A stretch of DNA of 55,927 bases from Gammaproteobacteria bacterium (GTDB taxonomy: Bacteria; Pseudomonadota; Gammaproteobacteria; Steroidobacterales; Steroidobacteraceae): the NCBI GenBank assembly GCA_025358295.1, contig JANYJY010000040.1, forward strand, positions 1-55,927. The letters run 5' to 3'. The notes under the pieces are model-generated. The model did no database searches, was not told where the DNA came from, and saw only the letters and a program-made list of their open reading frames with translations. The position numbers and the translations under genes are program-made. Of this stretch, positions 39,208-48,147 are shown piece by piece. Within the stretch, counting starts at the first letter, position 1. Each line of letters begins with the position of its first letter.

Positions 39208-40625
39208 AGCACTTTGCCTGGATTCATGATGCCCTTGGGATCCAGCGCCCGCTTCAAGTCGCGCATGACGTCGAGTTCCGCAGGGTCGGCGCGCCGCGCG
39301 AATTCGGCGGCTTTCAGCCTGCCGATGCCGTGTTCGGCGCTGATGCTGCCGCCGAGACTTTCGACCAGATCGAACACCGCCAGCTCCAGCACCGGACCGC
39401 GCGCCATGAAGCTCTTGATGTCGGTGTCCGGCTTTTGACCGACATTGAAGTGCAGGTTGCCGTCGCCCGCATGTCCGTAGGCGATGACATCTCCCTCCGG
39501 GGCGAGACGATGCACCAGGGCCGACCCCTCCTCGATCAGGACGGGAATGGCGGAGACCGGCACCGAGACATCGTGCTTGAGGCTCGCGCCATGGCGGCGC
39601 TGCGCCTCGGGCACCGATTCCCGCAATTTCCACATGGCGTGAGCCTGCGCTATCGAGGTCGCGAGCATGGCATCTACAATTGTGTTCCGCTCGGCGGCCG
39701 CCTCGAGGGTGGCGGTCAGCAGGGTGAGCAAATCCTGATGCGGATTCGGCGAGGAAAGTTCGATGAGCAGATACCAGGGGGAATTCTGGTCCAACGGGTT
39801 CGCAACGCCCGGCACATGCTGCACCGTGAGTTCTACCGCCAGGCGCGGCATCAGCTCAAACGATGTCACTTGATCGCCGGCCGCGGTGCGCAGCCGCGCA
39901 AGCAGGTCCAAGGCGCGCTGCGGCGAGTCGATGCCGACCAGCGCCGTCGCCGTGTCCGCGGGCAGGGGAAAGAGTTTCAAGCACGCGGCGGTGATGACAC
40001 CGAGAGTCCCTTCAGCGCCCACGAACAGCGATTTCAAGTCGTAGCCGGTATTGTCCTTGCGCAGGCTTTTCAGGCCGTTGAGCACGCGGCCGTCCGCCAA
40101 CACGACCTCAAGTCCCAGCACCAGGTCACGCATCATGCCGTAGCGCAGAACGGCGGTGCCGCCCGCATTGGTGGAGAGATTTCCGCCGATCTGTGCGGTC
40201 CCTTCCGAGCCCAGACTCAGTGGAAACAAGCGATCGGCCTCGCGCGCTGCGGCTTGCGCCTCGGCCAACGTGCATCCGGCCTCGATGACCATGGAATAAT
40301 TGGCGGCGTCGGTTTGTCGGACACGGTGCAACTGACGCAGGCACAGCACGATCTGGGAACCGGTTTCGTCGGGGGTGGCCCCGCCGCAGTAGCTGGTGTT
40401 GCCGCCGTGGGGCACTACGCCCACTTCCTCGCGGTTGCAGATTCGCAAAATCTGCGCCACTTCTGCGACGCTGCGCGGCAATAGAACCAATGGCGTGGCG
40501 CCGTGATACAGGCGGCGGAAATCGGAGAGATAGGGTTCCACCGAATCCGGCGAATCCAGCCAGGATCCGGCGCCGACGGCTGCCTTGAGCTCGCCTAGAG
40601 TTTTAGGATCAGGCGGGCGGGGCAT
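39195..40625 (-). CDS. FAD-linked D-2-hydroxyacid dehydrogenase (GlcD/D2HGDH family)
   Basis: A 476-aa protein with an FAD-binding PCMH/VAO domain. It has VVPHGGNTSYCGGATPD (near 72-88), LGSEGTAQIGGNLSTNAGG, RYGMMRDLVLGLEVVLADG and FVGAEGTLGVITAA. The C-terminal cap has AYGHAGDGNLHFNV and SISAEHGIGRLK. It oxidises D-2-hydroxyacids such as D-2-hydroxyglutarate or D-lactate to 2-oxoacids and passes electrons to the respiratory chain. The conserved HGIG and GHAGDGNLH suggest an active enzyme. Confidence 0.9.
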   Translation of the reverse strand: MPRPPDPKTLGELKAAVGAGSWLDSPDSVEPYLSDFRRLYHGATPLVLLPRSVAEVAQILRICNREEVGVVPHGGNTSYCGGATPDETGSQIVLCLRQLHRVRQTDAANYSMVIEAGCTLAEAQAAAREADRLFPLSLGSEGTAQIGGNLSTNAGGTAVLRYGMMRDLVLGLEVVLADGRVLNGLKSLRKDNTGYDLKSLFVGAEGTLGVITAACLKLFPLPADTATALVGIDSPQRALDLLARLRTAAGDQVTSFELMPRLAVELTVQHVPGVANPLDQNSPWYLLIELSSPNPHQDLLTLLTATLEAAAERNTIVDAMLATSIAQAHAMWKLRESVPEAQRRHGASLKHDVSVPVSAIPVLIEEGSALVHRLAPEGDVIAYGHAGDGNLHFNVGQKPDTDIKSFMARGPVLELAVFDLVESLGGSISAEHGIGRLKAAEFARRADPAELDVMRDLKRALDPKGIMNPGKVLCER

Positions 40626-40681
40626 GTACGGTGGCTACGGCCGCACGGCGCGAGAATGGTTTGGTCAGGAGCGTCCACTAT

Positions 40682-41668
40682 TTATTCGAACCGCTTGCCT
40701 TCCCCGAGCCGAACTGCGGCCGGCACCGGCTTTAATTCCCATATCACGCCGAAGAAGGACATCAGTTTCAGCAGGTAGAAAGTGATATCGAATTCCCACC
40801 AATAAAAACCCTGGCGCACCGACGCGGGGTAATGATGGTGATTATTGTGCCATCCCTCGCCCAAGGTGATGATGGCCAGCCACACATTATTGCGGCTGGC
40901 ATCCCCGGTCTTGTAACGCTGACGCCCGAACACATGCGACAGGGAATTGATGGTATAGGTACCGTGATAGACCGCCACGGTCGAGATGAAGAATCCCCAC
41001 ACCAGCATCTGCCAGCCGTTCGTCCCAAGGCCCGGCGCGACGTGCTTGAGCAGTACGCCGAGGAGAAATACGCCGACAGCGAGAATGACGGGCACGACGA
41101 TGTCGAAGCGATCGAGGAAGCGCAGTTCGGGGTACTTGAGCAGGTCCTTCACGCGCGATAAATCCGCGGCGAAGTGTTTGTGCGACATGAACCAACCCAT
41201 GTGGCTCCAAAAGAACCCATGCTGCACCGGCGAATGCACATCGTCCGGCTTGTCCGAATGAACGTGGTGGTGGCGGTGATGTGCCGCCCACCAGATCGGT
41301 CCGCGCTGCACGGCCGAAGCGCCCAGCAATCCGAATATGAATTGACCGACGCGCGAGGTTTTGAAACTGCGGTGAGAGAAATAGCGGTGATAGAAGCCGG
41401 TGATGGCGAACATGCGCACCAGGTACAGCGCCACCGTCACGGCCAGCGCGACCCAGCTGAATCCCACCCATATCACCGCAAGACAGGCGACATGCATCAA
41501 CAGAAAGGGGATGACTCGCGCCCAATCGACATGCCTGGCCTGCTCTCGATGCAGCTCGGTTTCCGGCGGGCGGGCCGACAATTCGTCGCTGCCGAACCAA
41601 CGCGACAGTTCCCGGCTCACGCGTTCTGCTGCAGGCGGCTGGGCCGCGGTTTCATTCTCTGGGATCAT
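40682..41668 (-). CDS. Membrane fatty-acid desaturase (delta-9 type)
   Basis: A 328-aa integral membrane enzyme with the three histidine boxes of acyl-CoA desaturases: HRYFSH, HHRHHH and HNNHHH. They are spaced by hydrophobic helix pairs (about 50-95 and 185-240). WWAAHHRHHH and GEGWHNNHHHYP are typical of the stearoyl-CoA delta-9 group. It introduces a double bond into acyl chains and tunes membrane fluidity. It starts 8 bp after htpX, so the two are likely co-transcribed. Confidence 0.93.
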   Translation of the reverse strand: MIPENETAAQPPAAERVSRELSRWFGSDELSARPPETELHREQARHVDWARVIPFLLMHVACLAVIWVGFSWVALAVTVALYLVRMFAITGFYHRYFSHRSFKTSRVGQFIFGLLGASAVQRGPIWWAAHHRHHHVHSDKPDDVHSPVQHGFFWSHMGWFMSHKHFAADLSRVKDLLKYPELRFLDRFDIVVPVILAVGVFLLGVLLKHVAPGLGTNGWQMLVWGFFISTVAVYHGTYTINSLSHVFGRQRYKTGDASRNNVWLAIITLGEGWHNNHHHYPASVRQGFYWWEFDITFYLLKLMSFFGVIWELKPVPAAVRLGEGKRFE

Positions 41669-41676
41669 TTGAATTC

Positions 41677-42549
41677 CTATGACTGGAGAGCGCCGATGCG
41701 CTCGTCGAGCGGCGGATGGCTCATGAACAGCCGCATGAAACCGCTCGTGCTGCCGGTGTTGATTCCGAAGGCCTGCATTTGCGGTGGCATCGGTTCTCCT
41801 TGACTGCGTTTCAGCGCCTGCAGCGCATCGATCATGCCGGCGGTTCCCGCCAGGTCGGCACCGCCGCGATCGGCGCGGAATTCGCGGCGCCGCGAATACC
41901 AGCTCACGATCATGCTGGCGAATATTCCCAGAACGATCTGCGCAATCATGGTGGTCAGAAAGAAGCCAATACCCGATTCCGCTCGCTCGTTCTTGAACAA
42001 GGCCCGATCGATGAAGCTACCGATGATTCGCGCAAGAAATATGACAAAAGTGTTTAACACACCTTGCAAGAGGGCAAGGGTAACCATGTCACCGTTCGCG
42101 ACATGGGTGATTTCGTGTCCCAATACCGCTTCGATCTGGGGGCGGGTCATGCTGCGCAGCAGTCCGGTGCTCACGGCGACCAAGGACGCATCGCGGCGCG
42201 CGCCGGTGGCGAAGGCGTTCATTTCCGTGGCATCGAAGATGCCGACTTCGGGCATACCGATGTGGGCCTGATCCGCCAGGCGCTTGACCGTGGCCACCAG
42301 CCAGAATTCCACGTCCGATTGCGGCGCCGTGATCACGCGCACGCCCATCATGCGCTTGGCCGTCCATTTGGACAGGGTAAGGGAGATCAGCGAGCCGCCG
42401 AAGCCGAAAATCGCTGCGAATAGCAGCAAACCGCCGGTTCCGCCGCCCGTCAAGCGCACACCGAAGACCCCATCGATGATGAAGATCACCACGCTGAGCA
42501 GGGCCAGCACAGCCAGATTCGTCACCAGGAACATGAAAATGCGATTCAT
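41677..42549 (-). CDS. htpX: Membrane zinc protease HtpX
   Basis: A 290-aa M48 metalloprotease. Two N-terminal helices (MNRIFMFLVTNLAVLALLSV and the next at 35-60) are followed by the zinc motif GHEITH, two more helices (LLQGVLNTFVIFLARI, FFLTTMIAQIVLGIFASMI) and the third-ligand motif REFRADRGG. It degrades damaged inner-membrane proteins with FtsH. The frame opens at a TTG at 42579, but ATG 42549 with AAAGG upstream matches the family N-terminus. A possible sigma-32 promoter lies upstream. Confidence 0.95.
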   Translation of the reverse strand: MNRIFMFLVTNLAVLALLSVVIFIIDGVFGVRLTGGGTGGLLLFAAIFGFGGSLISLTLSKWTAKRMMGVRVITAPQSDVEFWLVATVKRLADQAHIGMPEVGIFDATEMNAFATGARRDASLVAVSTGLLRSMTRPQIEAVLGHEITHVANGDMVTLALLQGVLNTFVIFLARIIGSFIDRALFKNERAESGIGFFLTTMIAQIVLGIFASMIVSWYSRRREFRADRGGADLAGTAGMIDALQALKRSQGEPMPPQMQAFGINTGSTSGFMRLFMSHPPLDERIGALQS

Positions 42550-42600
42550 AAGCCTTTTCTTTCCGAAAACTAACCGCAATATGGTAGCGCGGCACTCCCC

Positions 42601-42630
42601 ATGGTCGGGATGTTCCGGATCAATTTCAAG
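42601..42630 (-). promoter_or_regulatory. Possible sigma-32 promoter of htpX
   Basis: On the - strand CCTTGAAA (core 42630-42625) is followed after 15 nt by CCCGACCAT (42609-42601). The -35 matches the sigma-32 consensus fully, but the -10 (CCCCATNT expected) only partly. htpX is heat-induced in other bacteria, which supports it. Confidence 0.35.
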
Positions 42631-42671
42631 GATGACGATTCGGTCCGGGTCGGCCGGTCTTGGCTATGTGC

Positions 42672-42680
42672 TGGTAATAT
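42672..42680 (+). promoter_or_regulatory. Possible extended -10 promoter of cbpA
   Basis: TGG-TAATAT, an extended -10 element, ends 27 bp before the cbpA ATG. No good -35 is visible. Suggests housekeeping transcription of cbpA with a short leader. Confidence 0.3.
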
Positions 42681-42707
42681 ATAGCAATAATCTCGCAAAG
42701 GTTGGGC

Positions 42708-43559
42708 ATGCAATATAAGGATTACTACGAAGTTCTGGGGGTGAGCCGCAGCTCGGATGCCGATGCCGTGAAGCGCGCCTATCGCAAGCTGGCGCGCAAA
42801 TATCACCCGGACGTCAGCAAGGAAAAGAACGCCGAAAGCAAGTTCAAGGAGGTCCAAGAGGCCTACGAGGTGCTGCGCGATACCGAGAAGCGCGCCGCCT
42901 ACGATCAGTTGGGGCGCGATTACCGCCCTGGACAGCAATTTCGACCGCCGCCGGACTGGTCGCAACGCTACGGACAGTCCGGCAGCCAGCGGTTCTCCGA
43001 TCTGAACGGCTTCAGCGATTTCTTCTCCAGCCTGTTTGGCGGTGCGGGAGGGGCGCCGCCCGACGCGGATGCCGGCCACGTGGACGTCACTCTCGAAGAG
43101 GCCTTTGCGGGCACCAAACGGCGCGTCATGCTGAACGAGGGCGGCCGCTCGCGCTCGGTGGATGTGCAAATTCCCGCCGGGGTCGGCGAGGGCCAGTCGC
43201 TGCGCATTGCCGGCAATGGCGGCGGCCCTTCCCTGTTATTTCGTATCCGGCTGCGTCCGCACGCCCTGTATGCCATTCAAGGCAGGGACGTGCAGATCGA
43301 GTTGCCCCTGGCGCCCTGGGAGGCGGCCTTGGGTGCCAAGGTGGCAGTGCCCACACTCGGCGGGACCGTCGAGGTGACCGTGCCGGCCGGGGCGCAGTCG
43401 GGGCAGAAACTCCGTTTGCGAGGACGGGGCCTTCCCGGCGGCGATCAGATCGTCGTCATCAAGCTGGTCACACCGGCCGCAGAATCCGCCAAGGCGAAGG
43501 AAGCCTACGAGCGGATGAAAAGCGAATTCAGCTTCGATCCGCGCGCCGGCTGGCCTTAA
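42708..43559 (+). CDS. cbpA: DnaJ-like co-chaperone CbpA
   Basis: A 283-aa type II J-protein. The J-domain (1-70) has YYEVLGVSR and the HPD triad in KYHPDVSKE. A G/F-like linker (about 75-115, FSDFFSSLFGGAGG) leads to two C-terminal beta-domains (HVDVTLEEAFAGTKRRV and GRDVQIELPLAPWEAALGAKV). No zinc-finger is present, unlike DnaJ itself. It stimulates DnaK. No cbpM modulator follows. The ATG has AAAGG upstream. Confidence 0.92.
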   Translation: MQYKDYYEVLGVSRSSDADAVKRAYRKLARKYHPDVSKEKNAESKFKEVQEAYEVLRDTEKRAAYDQLGRDYRPGQQFRPPPDWSQRYGQSGSQRFSDLNGFSDFFSSLFGGAGGAPPDADAGHVDVTLEEAFAGTKRRVMLNEGGRSRSVDVQIPAGVGEGQSLRIAGNGGGPSLLFRIRLRPHALYAIQGRDVQIELPLAPWEAALGAKVAVPTLGGTVEVTVPAGAQSGQKLRLRGRGLPGGDQIVVIKLVTPAAESAKAKEAYERMKSEFSFDPRAGWP

Positions 43560-44534
43560 CCGTCGCCGAGCAGGTCGGGCAGGTCCGGCGTCATGCCGCT
43601 GCTGCCGCCACGCAGGCGCTGTGCCACCAGCACGCTCTGCGGCTTGACGAAAAGCGCCGACACCTCCGGGTGGGCGGCGCGAATGCGGGCCTCCAATTCG
43701 ACCACGGCACGTTCGATGTCCGGCGCACGCAGGTAATCGAAAAAGTCGAGGCTCAAGGTGGCTATCACATTGCGCGGTGCGAGCTGCAACGTCACGATGC
43801 TGTTGGCACTGCATACGCCGGCGATGCCCGCCGCCGTCCGGATGATGGCGTCGCTCAAGGCAGGATCAGCGCGTTCGCCGATCAGCAGCGCCTTCGATTC
43901 CCTGGCTAGAAGCGCGGCCACTCCCGCCAGAATGACGGCAATGATCAACGATGCGACGCCGTCCCAACGCGCATTGCCGGTGACCATGGCGGCCGCCGTG
44001 CCCGCAGCCGCCACTACTATCCCCCAAGATCGCCGCGCTGTCCTCGAACACCACGATGAAGGTGGGTGGATCCTTGGAGCGTCGAAACGCCTGCCACCAA
44101 CTTAAGGTGCGCTTGGCGATGCGAAATTCGCGGATGCCGACCAGCCACGAGGCGCCTTCGAATGCGAGGGACACGCCCAGAACGACAAAAATGACGATGG
44201 GTTTCTCGATGGGCATGGGATGCATCAGGCGATTGCCGCCCTGATAACCAGAGACGCCCGCGCCGAGCGCAAAGATCAGCAGGGCCACGATAAAGCTCCA
44301 AAAATACAGCTCTCGGCCGTAGCCCAAGGGGTGCACCCGGTCGGGCGGCCGGGCGGAGCGGGCGATTCCATACAGCAGCAGAAGCTCATTGACGGTATCG
44401 ACCAGGGAGTGAACCGCCTCACTCAGCATGGCGGCGGATCCCGTGACCGCGGCGGCCACGAACTTGGCTGCGGCGGCCAGCACATTGCCGGTGAGCGCTG
44501 TCCTGACCGCCAGATTGGTGACGCTCTTCGCCAT
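43556..44534 (-). pseudogene. Cation diffusion facilitator (Zn/Co/Fe efflux), frameshifted
   Basis: The N-terminal part (from ATG 44534) reads as a CDF transporter. It has SVTNLAVRTALTGNVLAAAAKF, AAMLSEAVHSLVDTVNELLL, HPLGYGRELYFWSF and the FVVFEDSAAILG segment. After ILG the frame breaks at a run of five C (44021-44025 on the + strand) and continues one base out as IVVAAAGTAAAMVTGN to LARESKALLIGERADP and a cytosolic C-terminal domain ending at 43556. Removing one base restores a ~325-aa CDF protein. Both halves look conserved, so this is either a recent mutation or a sequencing error in a homopolymer. Confidence 0.8.
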
Positions 44535-44539
44535 GATAT

Positions 44540-44567
44540 CTTGAAGAATACAGCAGCGACCCCATCT
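44540..44567 (+). promoter_or_regulatory. Sigma-32 heat-shock promoter of htpG
   Basis: CTTGAA (44540-44545), 14 bp, then CCCCATCT (44560-44567) matches the sigma-32 consensus CTTGAA-N13/14-CCCCATNT at every conserved base. It lies 50 bp before the htpG ATG. It starts just past the divergent CDF gene start. Confidence 0.85.
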
Positions 44568-44616
44568 CGCCTGGAGCATCGCTAATTTCCATTAAAACAA
44601 CCTGATATCCAAGGCC

Positions 44617-46494
44617 ATGATGACCGACACCCAGCCCCAGACGAAAGAGTTCCAAGCCGAAACCAAGCAAGTACTGCGATTGGTGATCCACTCGCTGTAT
44701 TCGCACAAGGAGATCTTCCTGCGTGAGCTGGTTTCCAATGCCTCGGATGCCTGTGAGAAGCTGCGCTTCGAGGCGCTCGCCAAGCCTGACCTGCTGGGTG
44801 CGGACGTGCTGTCGGTGACCCTGACTCCCGATGCCGCCGCGGGCACCTTGAACATCAAGGACAACGGCATCGGCATGAGCGAGGCGGAGGTGATCGACAA
44901 TCTGGGCACCATTGCGCGCTCCGGCACCAAGAAATTTCTCGAGACACTGAGCGGGGATTCGGCTAAGGATGCACAGCTGATAGGCCAATTCGGCGTGGGC
45001 TTTTATTCGGCGTTCATCGTTGCCGACAAGGTGACGGTGCTGACGAAACGCACCGACGCGCCCGGTGTGCGCTGGGACTCGGACGGCGAAGGCCAGTACC
45101 AGATTCAAACCGACCAAAAATCGGACCGCGGCACCGAGGTGATTCTGCACCTGCGTGATGAAGACAAGGAGTTCTTGCAGCCGGCACGCCTGCGCCAGCT
45201 GGTGCGCAAATACTCGGATCATTTGAGCCTGCCCATCATCTTGAAAGAAGGCGAGACCGAGGAAACCGTCAATCAAGCCAAGGCTTTTTGGACACGGCCC
45301 AAATCCGACCTGACCGATGAGGATTATCAGGCGTTCTACAAGCACTTGACCCACGACTCCGAGAACGCTCGAGTGTGGGCGCACAACAAGGTCGAAGGGA
45401 ATATCGAATACACCTCGCTGCTGTACCTTCCCAAGCGCGCGCCGTTCGATCTGTTCGAGCGCGAACAGAAAGGCGGCATTCAGCTGTACGTTAAGCGCGT
45501 GTTCATCATGGACAAGGCGGCGGAATTGCTGCCTCCCTATCTGCGCTTCATGCGCGGTCTGGTCGACACTGCCGATTTACCCCTGAATGTGTCGCGCGAG
45601 CTGCTGCAGAACAACCGCACCGTCGAGAAGATCAAGTCCGCGCTGGTCAAGCGCTCGCTCGATTTGCTCGAGGATTTGGCGGCGAACAAGCCGGAAGAGT
45701 ATGCGGAATTTTGGAAGACCTTCGGCGTAGTCTTGAAGGAAGGGATCATCGAAGATCCCGGCCAGAAGGAGCGCATTGCGAAGCTGCTGCGCTTTCACTC
45801 CACCGCGGCCGCCGGTGATGCTCCCGACGCGACGCTCGAGCAATATGTGGGGCGTATGCCAACCGATCAGAAGTCGATCTACTACCTGACCGCCGACACG
45901 TTGACCGCCGCGCGCAATAGCCCGCACTTGGAAGCCTCGCGCGCCAAAGGCGTGGAAGTGCTGCTGTTGGTCGATCGCATCGACGAGTGGGTCGCAAGCC
46001 ACTTGCACGAATTCGACGGCAAGCCGCTGGCGAATGTCTCCAGCAGTGCCGCCGATGTGGCGTCCGCCATCGAGACGCCGGAGAAGGCTGCCGCTGAATC
46101 GACGTTCAAAGACACCACGGAGCGGTTGGGCAAACTGCTGACCGGCAAGATTGCCGCGGCGCAGGTGTCGGCGCGCCTGACCGAGTCGCCCGCGGTACTG
46201 GTTGCAGGAGAATTCGGCATGAGCTTGCGCATGGGGCGCATTCTCAAGCAGGCGGGCCAGAACAATCCTTTCGCCACATTGCCGATTCTCGAATTGAATC
46301 CCAAGCACCCCTTGATCGAGCGCCTCAAGGACACTGCCGATGAGACGGACTTCGCGGATCTCGCCCATGTGCTGTACGACCAGGCCATGCTGGCGGAGGG
46401 CGGCGAGCTGGATGACCCGGCGATTTTCGTCCGCCGCGTCAATCGCCTGATTGTGGACGGCCTCGCCGAGAAGCCGAAAATCATACTGAGCTGA
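44617..46494 (+). CDS. htpG: Chaperone HtpG (Hsp90)
   Basis: A 625-aa protein of usual length. The N-terminal GHKL ATPase has ELVSNASDACEKLRF, DNGIGMS and GQFGVGFYSAFIVAD. The middle domain has RAPFDLF and LPLNVSRELLQ, and the C-terminal dimer domain ends in ...VDGLAEKPKIILS. It helps fold clients under heat stress in the cytosol. Two ATGs are adjacent (44617, 44620) after AAGG. The Deg-like protease gene starts 2 bp after the stop. Confidence 0.97.
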   Translation: MMTDTQPQTKEFQAETKQVLRLVIHSLYSHKEIFLRELVSNASDACEKLRFEALAKPDLLGADVLSVTLTPDAAAGTLNIKDNGIGMSEAEVIDNLGTIARSGTKKFLETLSGDSAKDAQLIGQFGVGFYSAFIVADKVTVLTKRTDAPGVRWDSDGEGQYQIQTDQKSDRGTEVILHLRDEDKEFLQPARLRQLVRKYSDHLSLPIILKEGETEETVNQAKAFWTRPKSDLTDEDYQAFYKHLTHDSENARVWAHNKVEGNIEYTSLLYLPKRAPFDLFEREQKGGIQLYVKRVFIMDKAAELLPPYLRFMRGLVDTADLPLNVSRELLQNNRTVEKIKSALVKRSLDLLEDLAANKPEEYAEFWKTFGVVLKEGIIEDPGQKERIAKLLRFHSTAAAGDAPDATLEQYVGRMPTDQKSIYYLTADTLTAARNSPHLEASRAKGVEVLLLVDRIDEWVASHLHEFDGKPLANVSSSAADVASAIETPEKAAAESTFKDTTERLGKLLTGKIAAAQVSARLTESPAVLVAGEFGMSLRMGRILKQAGQNNPFATLPILELNPKHPLIERLKDTADETDFADLAHVLYDQAMLAEGGELDDPAIFVRRVNRLIVDGLAEKPKIILS

Positions 46495-46496
46495 GC

Positions 46497-47510
46497 ATGC
46501 TGATACCGCAGTGGGTGGCGAACAGTGACGCGAGCGATGCGCAGGGCGAGCGCGACACCTCGCTGGTCGATGCCTACTCGGGGGCGGTCATCGGCGCGCT
46601 CGAGCGGGTGTCGCCGGCGGTAGCCTTCATCGACGTGGTTCACGGCGCCGCGCCAAAATCCCAAAGACGGACGCGCGGCAGCGGCTCGGGATTTCTTTTC
46701 ACTCCCGACGGCTATCTGCTGACCAACAGTCATGTGGTCCAAGGTGCCCAAGAAATCACGGTCCGATTGAATGATGACACCGGCTTCGGCGCCGATCTGG
46801 TGGGCAACGACCCGGACTCGGATCTGGCGGTACTGCGCATCGGCTCGCCGACCGCGCTTCCCTACGTGGCGTTCGGCGATTCGGCGAAACTACGAGTCGG
46901 CCAGGTGGCGATCGCCATCGGCAACCCGCTCGGCTATTCCAAGACCGTCACGACGGGAGTGGTTTCGGCGCTCGGGCGCACCTTGCGCGCGACCCCCGGC
47001 AGGCTGATGCACGATGTGATTCAGACCGACGCAGCGCTCAATCCTGGAAATTCCGGCGGCCCGTTGGTCGACTCGAAGGGTTTGGTCATCGGCGTCAATA
47101 CTGCAATGATCCCCCAAGCTCAGTCGATTTGCTTTGCCACGGGCATCGATACGGCAAAATGGGTGATTGCGCAGTTGTTCGCGCACGGTCGGGTGCGCCG
47201 TGCCTATATCGGCGTCTCCGGCGCCACGGTGCCGATTGCGACGCGCGTGGTGCGGCATTTCGGCCTATCGAGCAATACCGCGGTGCATGTGCTCGAATTG
47301 GTGGCAGGCAGTCCGGCGGCGCTCGCGGGCGTGGAGGCGGGCGATCGCATGATTGCCATCGACGGGCTATCTATCGATGGAATCAACGGCCTGCAGCGGC
47401 TGCTTGACGCCGGTTGGATTGGACGCGAGGGCGAGTTGCAGTTGCTGCGCAGATCGACCTTGATTCGTGTAAAAATCCGGCCGATTGAAATGCCCGCACA
47501 TGGCCGCTGA
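46497..47510 (+). CDS. Deg/HtrA-like S1C serine protease without signal peptide
   Basis: A 337-aa protein with the trypsin-like triad: His in TNSHVVQGA, Asp in DPDSDLAVL and Ser in NPGNSGGPLVDSKG. A single C-terminal PDZ domain (about 235-330) has VLELVAGSPAALAGVEAGDRMIAIDG. The first 40 residues are polar and hold no signal peptide or membrane helix, so it looks cytosolic, unlike DegP/DegS. It starts 2 bp after htpG, so it probably shares the heat-shock promoter. Confidence 0.9.
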   Translation: MLIPQWVANSDASDAQGERDTSLVDAYSGAVIGALERVSPAVAFIDVVHGAAPKSQRRTRGSGSGFLFTPDGYLLTNSHVVQGAQEITVRLNDDTGFGADLVGNDPDSDLAVLRIGSPTALPYVAFGDSAKLRVGQVAIAIGNPLGYSKTVTTGVVSALGRTLRATPGRLMHDVIQTDAALNPGNSGGPLVDSKGLVIGVNTAMIPQAQSICFATGIDTAKWVIAQLFAHGRVRRAYIGVSGATVPIATRVVRHFGLSSNTAVHVLELVAGSPAALAGVEAGDRMIAIDGLSIDGINGLQRLLDAGWIGREGELQLLRRSTLIRVKIRPIEMPAHGR

Positions 47511-47552
47511 CGATGAGCGCCTGAATCGGTCCGAAATCGAGGAGGAGATTCA

Positions 47553-48104
47553 ATGAGTCCCAACATCCCCGCTCACACGTTGGCAGTGCCGCTGGAACCA
47601 ACAGACCACGGCCTTGGCTCCGAACATGCACGCGTCACCGTGATCGAGTACGGCGATTTCGAGTGCCCGAGCTGCAAGGTGGCTGCTACCACGCCCAAAC
47701 TTTTATTGGAGCGATATCCGAACAGGATTCGTTTCGTTTTCCGGCATTTTCCGCTGCAAGAAGCGCACCCGCATGCGCTCGGCGCGGCCGAAGCGTCCGA
47801 GGCTGCCGCGGCACAGGGGAAATTCTGGCCCATGTACGATGTGCTGTTCCAGAACCAGGCCCATCTGAAGGACAAGGATTTATATCGATACGCCGCCGAC
47901 CTGGGCCTCGATATGGCGCGCTATACCGCGGAGATGGACGATCATATCTACCTGCAGAAAGTGCGCGAACACATCGAAGGCGGGCGCCGCAGCCATATTC
48001 GCGCGACTCCGTCGTTCTTCATCGACGGCGTCGTCCAGGATATCTCCTTCGGCATGAAGGCATTGCACGATGCAGTGGCCGCCGCCGTGGGACGCAGCGG
48101 CTAG
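47553..48104 (+). CDS. DsbA-family thioredoxin-fold protein, cytosolic
   Basis: A 183-aa protein with the DsbA/DSBA_5 layout: the CPSC active site at 38-41 (YGDFECPSCK), the helical insertion (ALGAAEASEAAAAQGKFWPMYDVLF) and the cis-Pro loop RATPSFFIDG. It has no signal peptide. It is probably a thiol oxidoreductase or a NhaA-associated-type protein acting in the cytosol. An AGGAGG ribosome binding site lies 7 nt before the ATG. It follows the Deg-like gene by 42 bp and ends at a terminator. Confidence 0.88.
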   Translation: MSPNIPAHTLAVPLEPTDHGLGSEHARVTVIEYGDFECPSCKVAATTPKLLLERYPNRIRFVFRHFPLQEAHPHALGAAEASEAAAAQGKFWPMYDVLFQNQAHLKDKDLYRYAADLGLDMARYTAEMDDHIYLQKVREHIEGGRRSHIRATPSFFIDGVVQDISFGMKALHDAVAAAVGRSG

Positions 48105-48147
48105 GGCGACGCCCTGTCAGTCTGCGTACGGTTACCGTGTAAAAAAG

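Noticed and set aside
39330-40484. 384-codon + strand frame
   Set aside because: Antisense shadow of the D-2-hydroxyacid dehydrogenase; low-complexity Arg/Gly/Gln composition and no family features.
44220-44585. Possible separate + strand gene opposite the CDF gene
   Set aside because: Shadow of the CDF N-terminal half, which has clear transporter features.
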